Positions 31,601-41,931 of a DNA stretch of 64,000 nt are shown here, in pieces; position 1 is the first letter of the stretch; each line of letters begins with the position of its first letter. The notes below the pieces were generated by a model. That model was not told where the DNA came from and searched no databases. It worked only from the letters and a program-made list of their open reading frames with translations. The stretch is taken from assembly GCF_040807025.1 (NCBI RefSeq), contig NC_090968.1, positions 1,364,001 to 1,428,000 of the forward strand, given 5' to 3'. Origin of the DNA: Struthio camelus (lineage: Eukaryota > Chordata > Aves > Struthioniformes > Struthionidae). A program made the position numbers and the translations under genes.

Positions 31601-31779
31601 GTGCACCCCGCTTTGGCCAGGGGAGCCTAGTTCGTTCCCCCCCCCCAACCCCAAACCCCGTGCGCCCGGCGCTGGACGGCCACCTCCTTCCCAGGGGCCT
31701 GGCCGGAGGGAGGGCTGGGCCATGGCGCCCCGCTGCCGCCGCCACCGTGGGGCACCCGGGGGACCCCGAGGGTGACAGA

Positions 31780-32900
31780 GGATCCTCCAGGGCTGGGGGG
31801 GCACCTCAAGGGCTACAGAGGGGACCCTCATGGGCCGGGGGGGGTGCTCAAGGGGGTTCTCTAGGGCTATGGAGGACCTCAGGGGTGATGGAGGACCCCA
31901 AGGGGGTTATAGGGGACCTTCAAGGGCTATGGGGGATCCTCAAGGGACACAAGGGACCCTCCAGGGCAAGGGAGGGCCTTCAAGGGCTATGGGGGATCCT
32001 CAAGGGCTATGGGGGACCCTCAAGGGACATGGGGGAATCCTCAAGGGTTAGGGAGGACCCCAAGGGTTATAGGGGACCTTCAAGGGCTATGGGGGATCCT
32101 CAAGGGACACGGGAGACCCTCCAGAGCTAGGGGGGCCCTCAAGCGCAATGGGGGACCTCTAGGGACATAGAGAACCCTCCAGGGCTAGGAGGAGCCCTCT
32201 AAGGACATGGGGGACCCTCAAGGGTTATAGGAGACCCTCTAGGGCTACGGGGAACCTCAAGGGTTATGGAGGACCCCAAGGGTTATAGGGGACCCTAAAG
32301 GGCTGTGGGGGACCCCAAGGGACATGGAGGACCCTCCAGGGCAAGGGGGGCCCTCAAGAGCTATGGGGGACCCTCAAGGGTTATAGGGGACCCTTGAGGG
32401 CTACGAGGGACCCCAAGGATTATAGCGGACACTCAAGGGCCAGGAGGAACCCTCGGGGGCCCTCGAGGTTTACACAACCCCAAGGCATTGGGGACCCTCA
32501 AGGGTTAATAGGGGACCCCAAGGTTTATGGGGGGGCCCACAAGGGCTGTGGGGGACCCTCAAGTGCCATGGGGGACATTAAGGGCTATAGGGGGGCCCTG
32601 AGGGCTGTAGGTGACTGCAAAGATTATTGGGGACCCTCAAGAACCATGGGGGACATCGAGGGCTATAGGGGGACCCCGAGGGCCATAGCAAAGATGATCG
32701 GGGACTCTCAAGGGCCATGGAGGCCACCAGGGCCAGGGGGAACCCCCAAGAGTTATAGGGAACCCCTAGTGCTATTGGGGGGGGTCCTGAAGGGTTGTGG
32801 AGGACCTCGAGGGCTATAGGGGACCCTGAAGGGCTATAGAGGACCCCCGAAGGCTGTGGGGGACCCCAAAGGGCACCCCGGGGGCTGTGGGGCGCCCCCC
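31780..32900. repeat. 20-bp-class minisatellite (GGGGACCCTCAAGGGCTAT)
   Basis: About 1.1 kb of imperfect units close to 20 bp, often paired into about 40 bp, built on GGGGACCCTCAAGGGCTATG. It lies between the two candidate PSD4 first exons. Confidence 0.95.
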
Positions 32901-32999
32901 GGAGCTGGGGTGGACCCCCACGCCCACGGGAAACCCCGCGGGGCTCCCGAGGGGCCGGGGCGGTGCCGCCCCCCACCGCGCGCCGCCCCCCGCCCTTAC

Positions 33000-33170
33000 C
33001 GGCGCTCCGGGCGCGCGCCGCGGGGCGGGGCCACGTCCGGCCACGCCCCCTTCCCCTCCCCGGCCCGCGCGGGGCGGGGCACGGAGGGTCCTGCCCACGC
33101 CCCTGCCCACGCCCCCTGTAAGCCCCGCCCCCGGGCCCGTCCCGCTTCCGCAGGGGGCCTCATCCGGCCC
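33000..33170 (-). promoter_or_regulatory. PSD4: CpG island and candidate distal first exon of PSD4
   Basis: GC-box-rich DNA (GGGGCGGGG and CCACGCCCC types). A minus-strand donor CGGAGCGCCG/GTAAGGGC puts an exon end at 33000. This is the only CpG-island-like block with a GC-box cluster in the PSD4 upstream region, so it is the best candidate main promoter. Confidence 0.45.
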
Positions 33171-34290
33171 CATGGTGAGGGGGGGAACATGGTCCTGCCA
33201 CCCCCCCTCCCGGGGCCTGGCGCTGCCCCGTGGGGGCCTGATCCTGCCCCATGGCGCCGGGACCTGTCCCTGCCCCCCTGCACGGGGCCTGGCCCTGCCC
33301 CATGGGGACCTGATCTTGCCCCATGGTGGGAGGGGCCTGGTCCTGCCCCTCTCCGCGGTGCCTGGCGCTGCCCCATGGGGACCTGATCCTGCCCCATGGT
33401 GGGAGGGGCCTGGTCCTGCCCCTCTCCGCGGTGCCTGGCGCTGCCCCATGGGGACCTGATCCTGCCCCATGGTGGGAGGGGCCTGGTCCTGCCCCTCTCC
33501 GCGGTGCCTGGCGCTGCCCCATGGGGACCTGATCCTGCCCCATGGTGGGAGGGGCCTGGTCCTGCCCCTCTCCGCGGTGCCTGGCGCTGCCCCATGGGGA
33601 CCTGATCCTGCCCCATGGTGGGAGGGGCCTGGTCCTGCCCCTCTCCGCGGTGCCTGGCGCTGCCCCATGGGGACCTGATCCTGCCCCATGGTGGGAGGGG
33701 CCTGGTCCTGCCCCTCTCCGCGGTGCCTGGCGCTGCCCCATGGGGACCTGATCCTGCCCCATGGAGACCTGATCCTGCCCCATGGGGCCGGGGCCTGGCA
33801 TTGCCCCCCTCTCCGCGGGGCCTGGCGCTGCCCCATGGGGACCTGATCCTGCCCCATGGTGGGAGGGGCCTGGTCCTGCCCCTCTCCGCGGTGCCTGGCG
33901 CTGCCCCATGGGGACCTGATCCTGCCCCATGGTGGGAGGGGCCTGGTCCTGCCCCTCTCCGCGGTGCCTGGCGCTGCCCCATGGGGACCTGATCCTGCCC
34001 CATGGTGGGAGGGGCCTGGTCCTGCCCCTCTCCGCGGTGCCTGGCGCTGCCCCATGGGGACCTGATCCTGCCCCATGGTGGGAGGGGCCTGGTCCTGCCC
34101 CCCTCCGCGGTGCCTGGCGCTGCCCCATGGGGACCTGATCCTGCCCCATGGAGACCTGATCCTGCCCCATGGGGCCGGGGCCTGGCATTGCCCCCCTCTC
34201 CGCGGGGCCTGGCCCTGCCCCATGGGGAACCTAGTCCTGCCCCTCCCGGCCTTAAACCTAATCCTGCCCCATGGGGGGGCCTGATCGTGC
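33170..34290. repeat. 73-bp homogeneous minisatellite
   Basis: Near-identical 73-bp units containing CCCCATGGGGACCTGATCCT and CTCTCCGCGGTGCCTGG. Identical translated copies begin at 33323, 33396, 33469, 33542, 33615, 33856, 33929, 34002 and 34075. Two larger segments share a variant unit (CCCCATGGAGACC) near 33760 and 34147, so blocks of several units were duplicated. CCCCATGGGG is a perfect palindrome. It lies 3' of the IL36RN-like gene. Confidence 0.95.
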
Positions 34291-34438
34291 CCCTCCTTGG
34301 GCCTAATCCTGCCCCCTAGGGCCCGCTCCTGCCTTCTCAGGCCCGGCGCTACCCCACAGGGGCCAGCTCCTGCCCCACTGGCCTCGTCCTGCCCCCAAAT
34401 CCCCCGGCGCGGCGAGGCAGCGGGTGCCGCAGAGAGGC

Positions 34439-34444
34439 TTTATT
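34439..34444 (-). terminator. IL36RN: IL36RN-like poly(A) signal
   Basis: AATAAA on the minus strand, 28 bp beyond the stop codon, so the 3' UTR is very short. Confidence 0.75.
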
Positions 34445-34471
34445 GGGGGCGGTGGGGGCGGCGGCGGGGGG

Positions 34472-37376
34472 CTACTTGCGCTGCAGGTAGAAGGTGGTGA
34501 TGGCGGTGGCGGCGGGCTGCGCCGTGAGGGCCAGCGCCTCGCCGGGCCGCGGCGCCGTGCTCAGGAAGTGCCCGGGGAAGGCGGCCGCCTCGAAGGTGTG
34601 CGTGGAGCCGCTGAAGGTCTTGTAGAAGGTGAAGCGGTTGGCCTCGGCGCCCCGGGTGAACAGCTCCAGCACCCCCACGTCCTGCCGGCGCGGCACGCAC
34701 GGCGTCACGCCGCCAGCCTCGGGGACACGCCGCCTCGGGGCCACCTCACCCCCCCCGCTGCCCCCCACCCCGGGTGCTGCTGGCTCTGGGTTGCCTTGGC
34801 TCAAGGTGCAACCGCCTTGAGGTGCCACCACCCTGAGGTGACACGGCCATGGGGTGCCACCACCTTGGGGTGCTACTGGCCATGGGTGGCGCTGCCTTGG
34901 GGTGACATTGGCCTTGGGGTGCCTCCAGCCTCAGGGTGCCCCCACCTGATGGTGGCATCACCTTGGGGCGCCTCCCCCTCGGGGTGACACCGGCCTTGGG
35001 GAGCCACCACCTCAGGGTGACCCTAGTCTTGGGGTGCCACTGCCTCGGGGTGCCACCGCCTCAGGGTGGGACCGCCCCAGCTTGCCGCTGGCTTTGGGTC
35101 ACCCTGACTTAGGGTGCAACCACCATGGGGTGCCACCAGCCTCAGGGTGCCCCACCTTGGGTTGCCCCTACCTCACGGTGCTCTCCACTTTGGGGAGCCT
35201 CACCTCGGAGTGCCTGACCTTGCGGTGCCCTCCACCCTGGGATGACCCACTTCAGGGCGCCCTCCACCATCAGGCACTACGATCTTGGGTTGCCCCCACC
35301 TTGGGGTGCCCTCCACCTCGAGATGTCTCACCTTGAGCTGCTCAGTCTCAGGGTAGCCTCCACCTTGGGGCACCTTCCACCCTCAGGTGCCCCCACCTTG
35401 GGGTGCCCCATCTTGGGTTGCCTCCACCTTGGGCCCCACCTTGAGTTACCTCCACCTTGAGCTACCTCCATCTTGGGGAGCCTTACCTTGAGATGCCCCC
35501 ACCCTGGCATGCCCCACCTGGGGATGCCCCCACCCTGGGGTGCCCCGTGCAGCACTTACCTCCAGCTGCAGTTGGGGCTCGGGGCCGATGCCGCAAGAGA
35601 GTGCCTGGGTGCCCCCACGGATGCCCACGATGAGGGGACAGCGTTTGCGCTCCAGGTGCCGGTTGGGCACCACGCTGATGTGCTCTGCGTGGAGCCGGTT
35701 GTCAGGGCGGATGGGCATCAGGCCGCCCCACCGCACCACCCTGGCACCCGAGGGATCCCCCTCCCGCTCTGGCACCCACCTTCCTGGGCGGCGTTGGCGC
35801 CCTGCAGGTTGACGGCCACCAGGCGCCCATGCTCCAGGCACAGCACCTTCTGGTCGGTGTCGCGCACCCGGTAGTGGTAGGGCTGTGGTAACAGCTCCTC
35901 CACCTCCGGCCTCTCGGCTATGGTGAAAGTGTCCTCTGAGGTGGTGGACACTTTTGCAAGAGAGTGTGGGGATAGGACACATGAGGACAGGCATGTGGGG
36001 ACAGGGCCCGTGGGCTTCATGGGGATGGGGACGTGGGCAACAGGGGGCACATGGACATTGGGGGGCACGTGGACATCACAGAGGCGGGCATGTGGCCTTC
36101 ATGGAGATGGGGCACCTGGGGACAGGGCATGTGAGCTTCATGGGGACGGGGACATGGGCAATGTGGGGCACACAGGCTTCATGGGGACAGGACATGTGGG
36201 GACAAGGCGTGAGGGTTTTGTGGGGCCGGGCACTGTGGGGACAGGGCATGCGAGCTTCATGGGGACGGGGACATGGGCAATGTGGGGCACACAGGCTTCA
36301 TGGGGACAGGACATGTGGGGACAAGGCGTGAGGGTTTTGTGGGGCCGGGCACTGTGGGGACAGGGCATGCGGACATCACGGGGACAGGCATGCAGGCATC
36401 GTGGGAACGAGGCATGTGGGGACAAGGTGTGAGGGCATCATAGGGACATGGACATAGGCAACATGGACACAGGGGAACAGGCATGGGAGCATCATGGGGA
36501 CGGGGCACAAGAACATTGCAGGGACGGGGACATGGACATCGTGGGGCACTAGGACATCATGCGGACAGGCATATGGGCTTCACAGGGACAGGGCACGTGG
36601 GGACAAGGCATGAGGGCTTCATGGGGATGAGCAAGCACATGGGCAACATTGGCCACATGGACATCATGGGGACGAGCACGTGGGCACCATGGGGACAAAA
36701 CACGAGGGCTTCATGGGGATGGGGCATTGTGGGGACAGGACGCGTGGGCATCACAGGGATGGAGACATGGGCACCGTGGGGCATGTGGCCGTCACAGGGC
36801 TGGGGCACGTGGGGACGAGCAAATGGGCGTCGTGGGGCACGCGGACATCAGGGGGACAAAGCACTCAGGCATGGGGCACATGGGGACGGACACCCGGGCA
36901 CGGCGGGGTGCTGCGGGCGCTACCTTTGCCCAGGAACTGCTCAAACAGTGCCTCCATGTCGGGGTCGACGACGGACACCGTGGGGCTGCCGGCACCCAGC
37001 ACCGTGCGGGCGCCCAGTGGTCTGCCGGCACCCGGCACCGTGAGGGCATCCGGTAGGTGCCACCAGGGCTGGCATCGGCCCCAGCTCTCCCTGGCCCTGC
37101 ATCCCGCCCTGGGGGCCTGCGAGCGACACAGACGTCAGGGTGGGCCGGGGCTGGGTGCTGCAGCCCGCCGGCACCCGGGCACCCCGTGCCCACCTTACCT
37201 GGTACCTCCCCAGCCTGGCCCAGCCTGTGGCGACACTGTTGGAAAGTGAAAAAAGAGGGATGAGAGCGGGCCGGGCGCCGTGCCAGGATGACTCAAGCCC
37301 TGAGCACAAGGCGTGGAGAGCCGCCGCCGCCCTGCCGTGGGACTCACCTCAGCGCCGGTCTGGGTGCCTGTGACAT
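34472..37376 (-). CDS. IL36RN: IL-1-family cytokine, IL36RN/IL1F10-like, with long pro-region
   Basis: Six coding exons in transcription order: 37376-37348, 37235-37199, 37116-36924, 35935-35780, 35684-35560 and 34681-34472, giving 249 aa. The beta-trefoil core includes RVRDTDQKVL, ISVVPNRHL, IVGIRGG, LSCGIGPEPQLQLEDV, RFTFYK and FEAAAFPGHFLST. ISVVPNR and SCG-G-EP match IL36RN, while LQLEDV and EA-RFTF match IL1F10. There is no signal peptide, as in IL-36 proteins. The upstream exons have strong splice sites (acceptor TTTTTTCACTTTCCAACAG) and stay in frame, adding a pro-region that contains DPDMEALFEQF. Splice phases 2-0-1-1-0 equal those I recall for IL1B. The last three exons are solid; the first three are inference, and translation could instead start at the Met of MEALFEQF (36957). 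IL36RN is the best but not the only name. Confidence 0.75.
34780..35555. repeat. Minisatellite in last intron of IL36RN-like gene
   Basis: Short units of about 15-30 bp of the type CCTTGGGGTGCCACC and CCTCAGGGTG fill most of the intron between 34682 and 35559. Confidence 0.9.
35950..36910. repeat. Minisatellite with 120-bp duplication in IL36RN-like intron
   Basis: G-rich units of about 18-35 bp (GGGGACAGGGCATG, TTCATGGGGACGGGGACATGG). A block at about 36124-36243 is repeated almost exactly at 36244-36363. Confidence 0.9.
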
Positions 37377-37613
37377 GGTAGAGCCTGCGCGAGAGAGCAG
37401 GCAGCACGTGGGTAAACCGGGCAGCGCGCCACCGGGGATCCCCCCCCCCCAAAAAGCTTGCCCTCCCAGCACTGCATGCCATCTGTTGTCAGTAGGCTTC
37501 AGAGTGAACGCTCAGCAGCCGTTGCCCAGGCCTCCCCCTGCGGACCTGCAGCTGTGTCGCGCCTGAGGCCATGAGCACCCAGCCCTTCCCCACCCCGGCG
37601 TCGGCAGCGATAC

Positions 37614-37699
37614 CTGCAATCCCAACAGCCTCCAAAATCCTGACACGGGCTGTGCCGTCCTCTTTGCCGCCCACCCGAAGCGGCAACACCTCTTATAGG
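37614..37699 (-). promoter_or_regulatory. IL36RN: Candidate promoter and noncoding exon 1 of IL36RN-like gene
   Basis: On the minus strand CCCTATAAGAGG (about 37690-37701) could be a TATA box, followed about 80 bp later by a possible donor (TTGCAG/GTATCG, exon end 37614). That would be a short noncoding exon with an intron of about 230 bp before the ATG exon, as in IL1B. The donor is weak, so this is tentative. Confidence 0.35.
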
Positions 37700-37889
37700 G
37701 ACTGGAGCGGAGGGAGGGGACAATCCGCCCGGCTAATTGTGCAGGAAGGATGTGGCACGGGGAGACAAACAGGAGCGCCGGGGGTGAGCGGGCTGGGCCG
37801 GGCGCAGGCGCACCCGTGGGTGGCGGGGCAGCCAGGAAGGCAACGATGGGGAAACACCGGGGCCCAGCCCTCTGAACCCAGGCACCCCG

Positions 37890-38990
37890 TTCCCACCGCG
37901 GCCGGATGGCCTGTCCCCGTGTGCCCCATGTGCCCCATCCTGATGATACCTGCGTGCCCCATCCCCGTGTTGCTCGTGTGCCCCGTCCCTGTGATGTCCA
38001 TCTGCCCCCTCTACCCCATCCCCGTGACACCTGTGTGCCCTGTCCCCATGTTGCCCATGTGCTCTGTCCCTGTGTTGTCCATGTCCCGTGTGCCCCATCC
38101 CTGTGATGTCCGTGTGCCCCATCTCCATGATGTCCCTGTGCCCTGTGTGCCCCATCCCTGTGTTGTCCATGTGCCCCATCCCCATGGTGTCTGTGCCCCG
38201 TGTGCCCCATCCCCATGACACCTGTGTGCCCCATCCCTGTGATATCCGTGTGCCCCATCCCGATGACATGTGTGTGCCCTGTCCCCATGATGTCCATGTG
38301 CTCTGTCCCTGTGTTGTCCATGTCCCGTGTGCCCCATCCCTGTGATGTCCGTGTGCCCCATCCCCATGGTGTCTGTGCCCCGTGTGCCCCATCCCCATGA
38401 CACCTGTGTGCCCCATCCCTGTGATATCCATGTGCCCCATCCCGATGACATGTGTGTGCCCTGTCCCCATGATGTCCATGTGCTCTGTCCCTGTGTTGTC
38501 CATGTCCCGTGTGCCCCATCCCTGTGATGTCCGTGTGCCCCATCTCCATGATGTCCCTGTGCCCTGTGTCCTATCCCCATGACACCCGTGTGCCCCATCC
38601 CCGTGATGTCCGTGTGCCCCATCCCCATGGTGTCTGTGCCCCGTGTGCCCCATCCCCATGACATCTGTGTGCCCCATCCCTGTGATGTCCCCATGGTGTC
38701 TGTGCCCCATGTGCCCCATCCCTGTGACACCTGTGTGTCCCATCCCTGTGATATCCGTGTGCCCCATCCCGATGACACGCATGTGCCCTGTCCCCATGAT
38801 GTCCACGTATCTGTACCCGTGTTGTCCGTGTCCCGTGTGCCCCATCTCCATGATGTTCCTGTGCCCTGTGTGTCCTATCTCCATGTTGCCCACGTGCCAC
38901 ATCCCTGTGATGTCCATCTGTCCTGTGTGCCCCATCCCTGTGACACCCATGCACCCTGTATGCCCCATCCCCACAGTGCCCCTGTCCCCA
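37890..38990. repeat. GTGCCCCATCCC minisatellite between the two IL-1-family genes
   Basis: Units of about 18-19 bp (CCCGTGTGCCCCATCCCTGT, GATGTCC) with higher-order copies. The segment containing TGTTGTCCATGTCCCGTG recurs near 38070, 38310 and 38490. It occupies most of the spacer upstream of the IL36RN-like gene. Confidence 0.95.
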
Positions 38991-39325
38991 CATCCCCGCG
39001 GCACCCACGTCCCCGCGTGTCCCCAGCCCGCCGCGCTCCCTGCTGACGCGGCAGGTCAGGGCACGCCGGGTGCTGCCGCTGCCGGATCCGGGAAGGGACC
39101 GCACCGGGACATCCCCGGGAGACGCCCGGCTCGGCGGCCGCCCCGCCAGATGCGTCACCTCCTGTCGGGGACATCCCGGGCCGGGCTGGCGCAAGACCGG
39201 GCGTCCCGCGTGGCGACGCTGACGCCGGCACGGGCACGCCGCCGGAGGCGGAGGGAGGGGAGGACCCAAGCGTCCGGGGGGATCGCCGCGCGGAGCATCG
39301 CCTGAGGAGGTGGCAACCAAGTGAC
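38991..39325. other. Spacer before the IL1RN 3' end
   Basis: GC-rich unique sequence after the minisatellite. I see no gene in it. Confidence 0.4.
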
Positions 39326-39331
39326 TTTATT
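39326..39331 (-). terminator. IL1RN: IL1RN poly(A) signal
   Basis: AATAAA on the minus strand, about 60 bp beyond the IL1RN stop codon. Confidence 0.75.
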
Positions 39332-39389
39332 GGCCCCGGGAGCGAGGTGCCGCGGGGCAGCGGCAGCGTGCCCGGGGCGGCCGCGGGGC

Positions 39390-40936
39390 TCAGCAGAGCT
39401 GGAAGTAGAAGTCGAGGACGTGGGTGGCGTCGGGGCCGCGCGAGAGCCCCAGCGGCTCGTGGGCGCGGGCCGAGGTGCAGAGGAACCAGCCGGGGTTGGC
39501 GGCCGACTCGAAGCGCCACAGCCCGTCCTTGTAGGAGCGGAAGAAGGTGAAGGGTGCCGAGGCCTCGCCGGCGCCGGGCAGCGCCGTGATGTCAGCGTCC
39601 TGCGCGGGGGTGAGCGGCAGCGTTGGCGGTGGGTACGGCTCCGTCACCGACGTGTCCCGGCGCCGCGATGCCCGTGTGCCCCGTCCCCAAGATGTCCCAT
39701 GTCCACCATCCCCACGATGCCCATGCGCCCTGTCCCCAAGACGCCCCACGTCCCTCATCCCTGCGATGCCCATGATGCCCTGTCCCCAAGATGTCCCACG
39801 TCCCCCATCCCCATGATGCCTGTGCGCCCCGTCCCCAAAACGTCCCACGTCCTCCATCCCCACAATGCCCAGGTGCCTGATCCCCAAGAAGTCTCATGTC
39901 CCTCATCCCCACAATGCCCGTGCACCCTGTCCCCAAGATGTCCCACGTCCCCCATCCCCATGATGCCTGTGCGCCCCGTCCCCAAAACGTCCCACGTCCT
40001 CCATCCCCACAATGCCCAGGTGCCTGATCCCCAAGATGTCTCATGCCCCCCATCCCCGCAATGCCCGTGCACCCTGTCCCCAAGATGTCCCATGTCCACC
40101 ATCCCCGCGATGCCCACGTTCCCCATCCCCGTGATGCCCCGTGTGCCTTGTCCCCATGATGTCCACTTGCCCCATCCCCATGATGTCCCATCCCCAAGAC
40201 GTCCCATGTCCCCCATCCCCGTGATGCCTGTGCGCCCCATCCCCAAGACGTCCCACATCACCCATCCCCACGATGCCCACCTCCCCCATCCCTAAGATGC
40301 CCCGTGTGCCCTGTCCCCACGATGTCCACTTGCTCCATCCCCATGATGCCCCATCCCCGCGACACCCCTTGCCCCCAACGCCAGCCACACCGGCGTGCCC
40401 CGTCCCCGCGCCGCCGGGGCACCCGCCCTCACCTCGAGCCGCAGCGTGGGCTGGGGGGCAGCGCGGCTGGCCAGGCAGCGGGTGCCGTTCTGGATGCCCA
40501 GGATGACGGGGAGCCGGGCTTGGGCGAAGGAGCGGTTGGGCACCCAGAAAACTTTCTCTGCGGGGGCAACGAGAGGGGTGTCAGGGCACCCCGGGGTGCC
40601 CCGCGCCGCCCCGCTGCCCGCCGCTCACCTTCCAGGGCAGCGTTGGCGCCTTGCAGGTGCCCGGCCACCAGCTGGTCGTTGAGCAGGTAGAGCGACTTCT
40701 GGTCCATGTCCCAAATCCTGCCGGGGGGGGGGGGGGAACGGGGATGGAAAAATGCCAGCGGTGACCGGCATAGCCGCGTTCCCCCCCCCAAAAATCCCCC
40801 CACCCCATTTTGCTCCTTACCGGTATTTAAAGACTTTGGTCTGCAGGGTGGGAGCGTGGCACAGGGTGAAGCCTTCGGCCTCTGCGCAGAGGAAGAGGAG
40901 GGTGACGGCGAGCGCGGCGCAAGGGCGGCACGCCAT
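39390..40936 (-). CDS. IL1RN: Interleukin-1 receptor antagonist
   Basis: Four exons in transcription order: 40936-40821, 40717-40629, 40557-40433 and 39599-39390, giving 179 aa. It begins with a hydrophobic signal peptide (CAALAVTLLFLCAEA), the mark of the secreted receptor-blocking form. The beta-trefoil core is close to mammalian IL1RN: YRIWDMDQKSLYLLNDQLVA, GHLQGANAALEEK, VPNRSF, VILGIQNG and PTLRLED, and the family signature is FESAANPGWFLCT. It ends in LDFYFQLC. The known role is to occupy the IL-1 type 1 receptor without recruiting the accessory chain. The first exon lies just downstream of a TATA box. The third intron holds a minisatellite. Assignment over IL-36 relatives rests on the signal peptide and the WDMDQK-LYL-N-QLVAG block. 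Confidence 0.93.
39650..40380. repeat. Minisatellite in IL1RN intron 3
   Basis: Units near 18 bp (CATCCCCATGATGCC, GTCCCCAAGATGTCCCA) with a higher-order copy of about 147 bp: GATGCCTGTGCGCCCC occurs at 39815 and 39962. Confidence 0.92.
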
Positions 40937-40971
40937 GGCGCCAGGCGCCACCACCCCACTGCCACCCTGGC

Positions 40972-41025
40972 TTTATAGCCGGCGGGGACAGGCACTCTCG
41001 AAACGGGACTCCCGAAATTTCCAAG
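40972..41025 (-). promoter_or_regulatory. IL1RN: IL1RN core promoter: TATA box and kappaB-like sites
   Basis: TATAAA on the minus strand (40977-40972) is 36 bp before the ATG. Some 25-45 bp further upstream, minus-strand GGAAATTTCG and the overlapping GGGAGTCCC resemble NF-kappaB sites. Inducible IL-1-family genes commonly combine TATA and kappaB elements. The binding is predicted only. Confidence 0.5.
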
Positions 41026-41440
41026 CTGCGGAGGCGGGGGGCAGCCAGGGCCCCGTGTTGCAATTTCCTCGCCTGCCCCGGTTCCTCTTCCCGCCCGGCG
41101 TCACCCTTCCCGGCACTGCAGCCCCCCGTCACCTACCCATGGGACCTCTGCACGCCGGAGCGGGGCACGGCGCTGCACGGGGCGAAGGCTGTCCGGCGGC
41201 GGGTGCCCCGGGGCAGGAAGTGGGTGGCATTTCCGTGCATCTGCCCGTGGGCTGGATGGGACGGCAGGAAGGAAGGGACGTGGCGGCGTTGCCACACCGC
41301 TGCCGCCGGGCTGGGTGCGAAGGGCCGGCCCGGCCCCGCGAAGGGCATGGTGTGGCCCTGGCGAGGGGAGGGAAAGGGGCGCAAGGGTTCGGACTCCCAG
41401 CTCCTTTGCTAGAGGGCTCGTCCCCCGCCTGCCAGGCGCG
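41026..41440. other. IL1RN-TMED4 spacer
   Basis: GC-rich single-copy sequence between divergent genes. No exon or RNA gene is recognised. Confidence 0.4.
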
Positions 41441-41600
41441 TTGTCCCCTGGACCGTGGCTGGCGCGCGTGGTGTCTCATGCGCGGTGTGGTTGATGCCCA
41501 TGGTGTCCCCTGCGCGGTGTGGCGGGTGCACCCCCCGTCCCCCGCGCAGTGTGGCTGGTGCCCACAGCGAGGAGCAGCCCCAGGTGCCCACGGTCACCCC
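41440..41600. repeat. Short tandem array of CCTGCGCGGTGTGG units
   Basis: Three to four imperfect units of about 45-50 bp (GTGTCCCCTGCGCGGTGTGG). An isolated AATAAA follows at about 41622, to which I cannot tie a gene. Confidence 0.7.
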
Positions 41601-41650
41601 CCGGGGCACCGACAGGCTCCAATAAACCTGAGGCCATCAGGCCCCCCATG

Positions 41651-41725
41651 AAGTTCCCCGAAGCGGGATTCGAACTTTCAACCTTCGCGGTACGGGCGCT
41701 GCGCCCTCCCCGCTGCGCCACGCGG
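41651..41725 (-). tRNA. Degenerate tRNA-like sequence (probable tRNA pseudogene)
   Basis: The minus strand reads with a box A-like TGGCGCAGCGGGGAGGGCGC and a box B-like AGTTCGAATCCC. Acceptor-type pairing exists between CTCCGCG and TTCGGGG (five good or wobble pairs, one mismatch, one G-T). The D stem GCGC/GCGC is intact, but the anticodon and T stems pair poorly, so a working tRNA is unlikely. The GTGGCGCAGCGG segment is identical to vertebrate initiator tRNA-Met. It lies about 200 bp upstream of TMED4. Confidence 0.4.
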
Positions 41726-41931
41726 AGGGAAACACTGCGCATGCGGGTGCTGCCAAGCGCCCTGCCCGCGGGGCCCCAGCGGGCACCCGTAGGTGTATCG
41801 TGGGGGCCGGTGAGTGGCCGCCAGGCGGCGGCGCCTGCGCGTTGCGCCGGCGGAGGGGGGAGGCGCATGCGCGGTGCGGGCGGCGGCGCCGGGCGGCGCA
41901 TGCGCGCGGGCGGGGCGGGGCGGCGCGGGCC

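Noticed and set aside
32814-34223. Minus-strand frame of 469 codons and staggered 69-codon plus-strand frames
   Set aside because: Translation of the 73-bp minisatellite; identical short frames every 73 bp are an artefact of unit length.
41600-41640. AATAAA at about 41622 as the 3' end of an undescribed plus-strand gene
   Set aside because: No exon, splice site or recognisable coding sequence leads to it; a chance hexamer beside a short tandem array is simpler.
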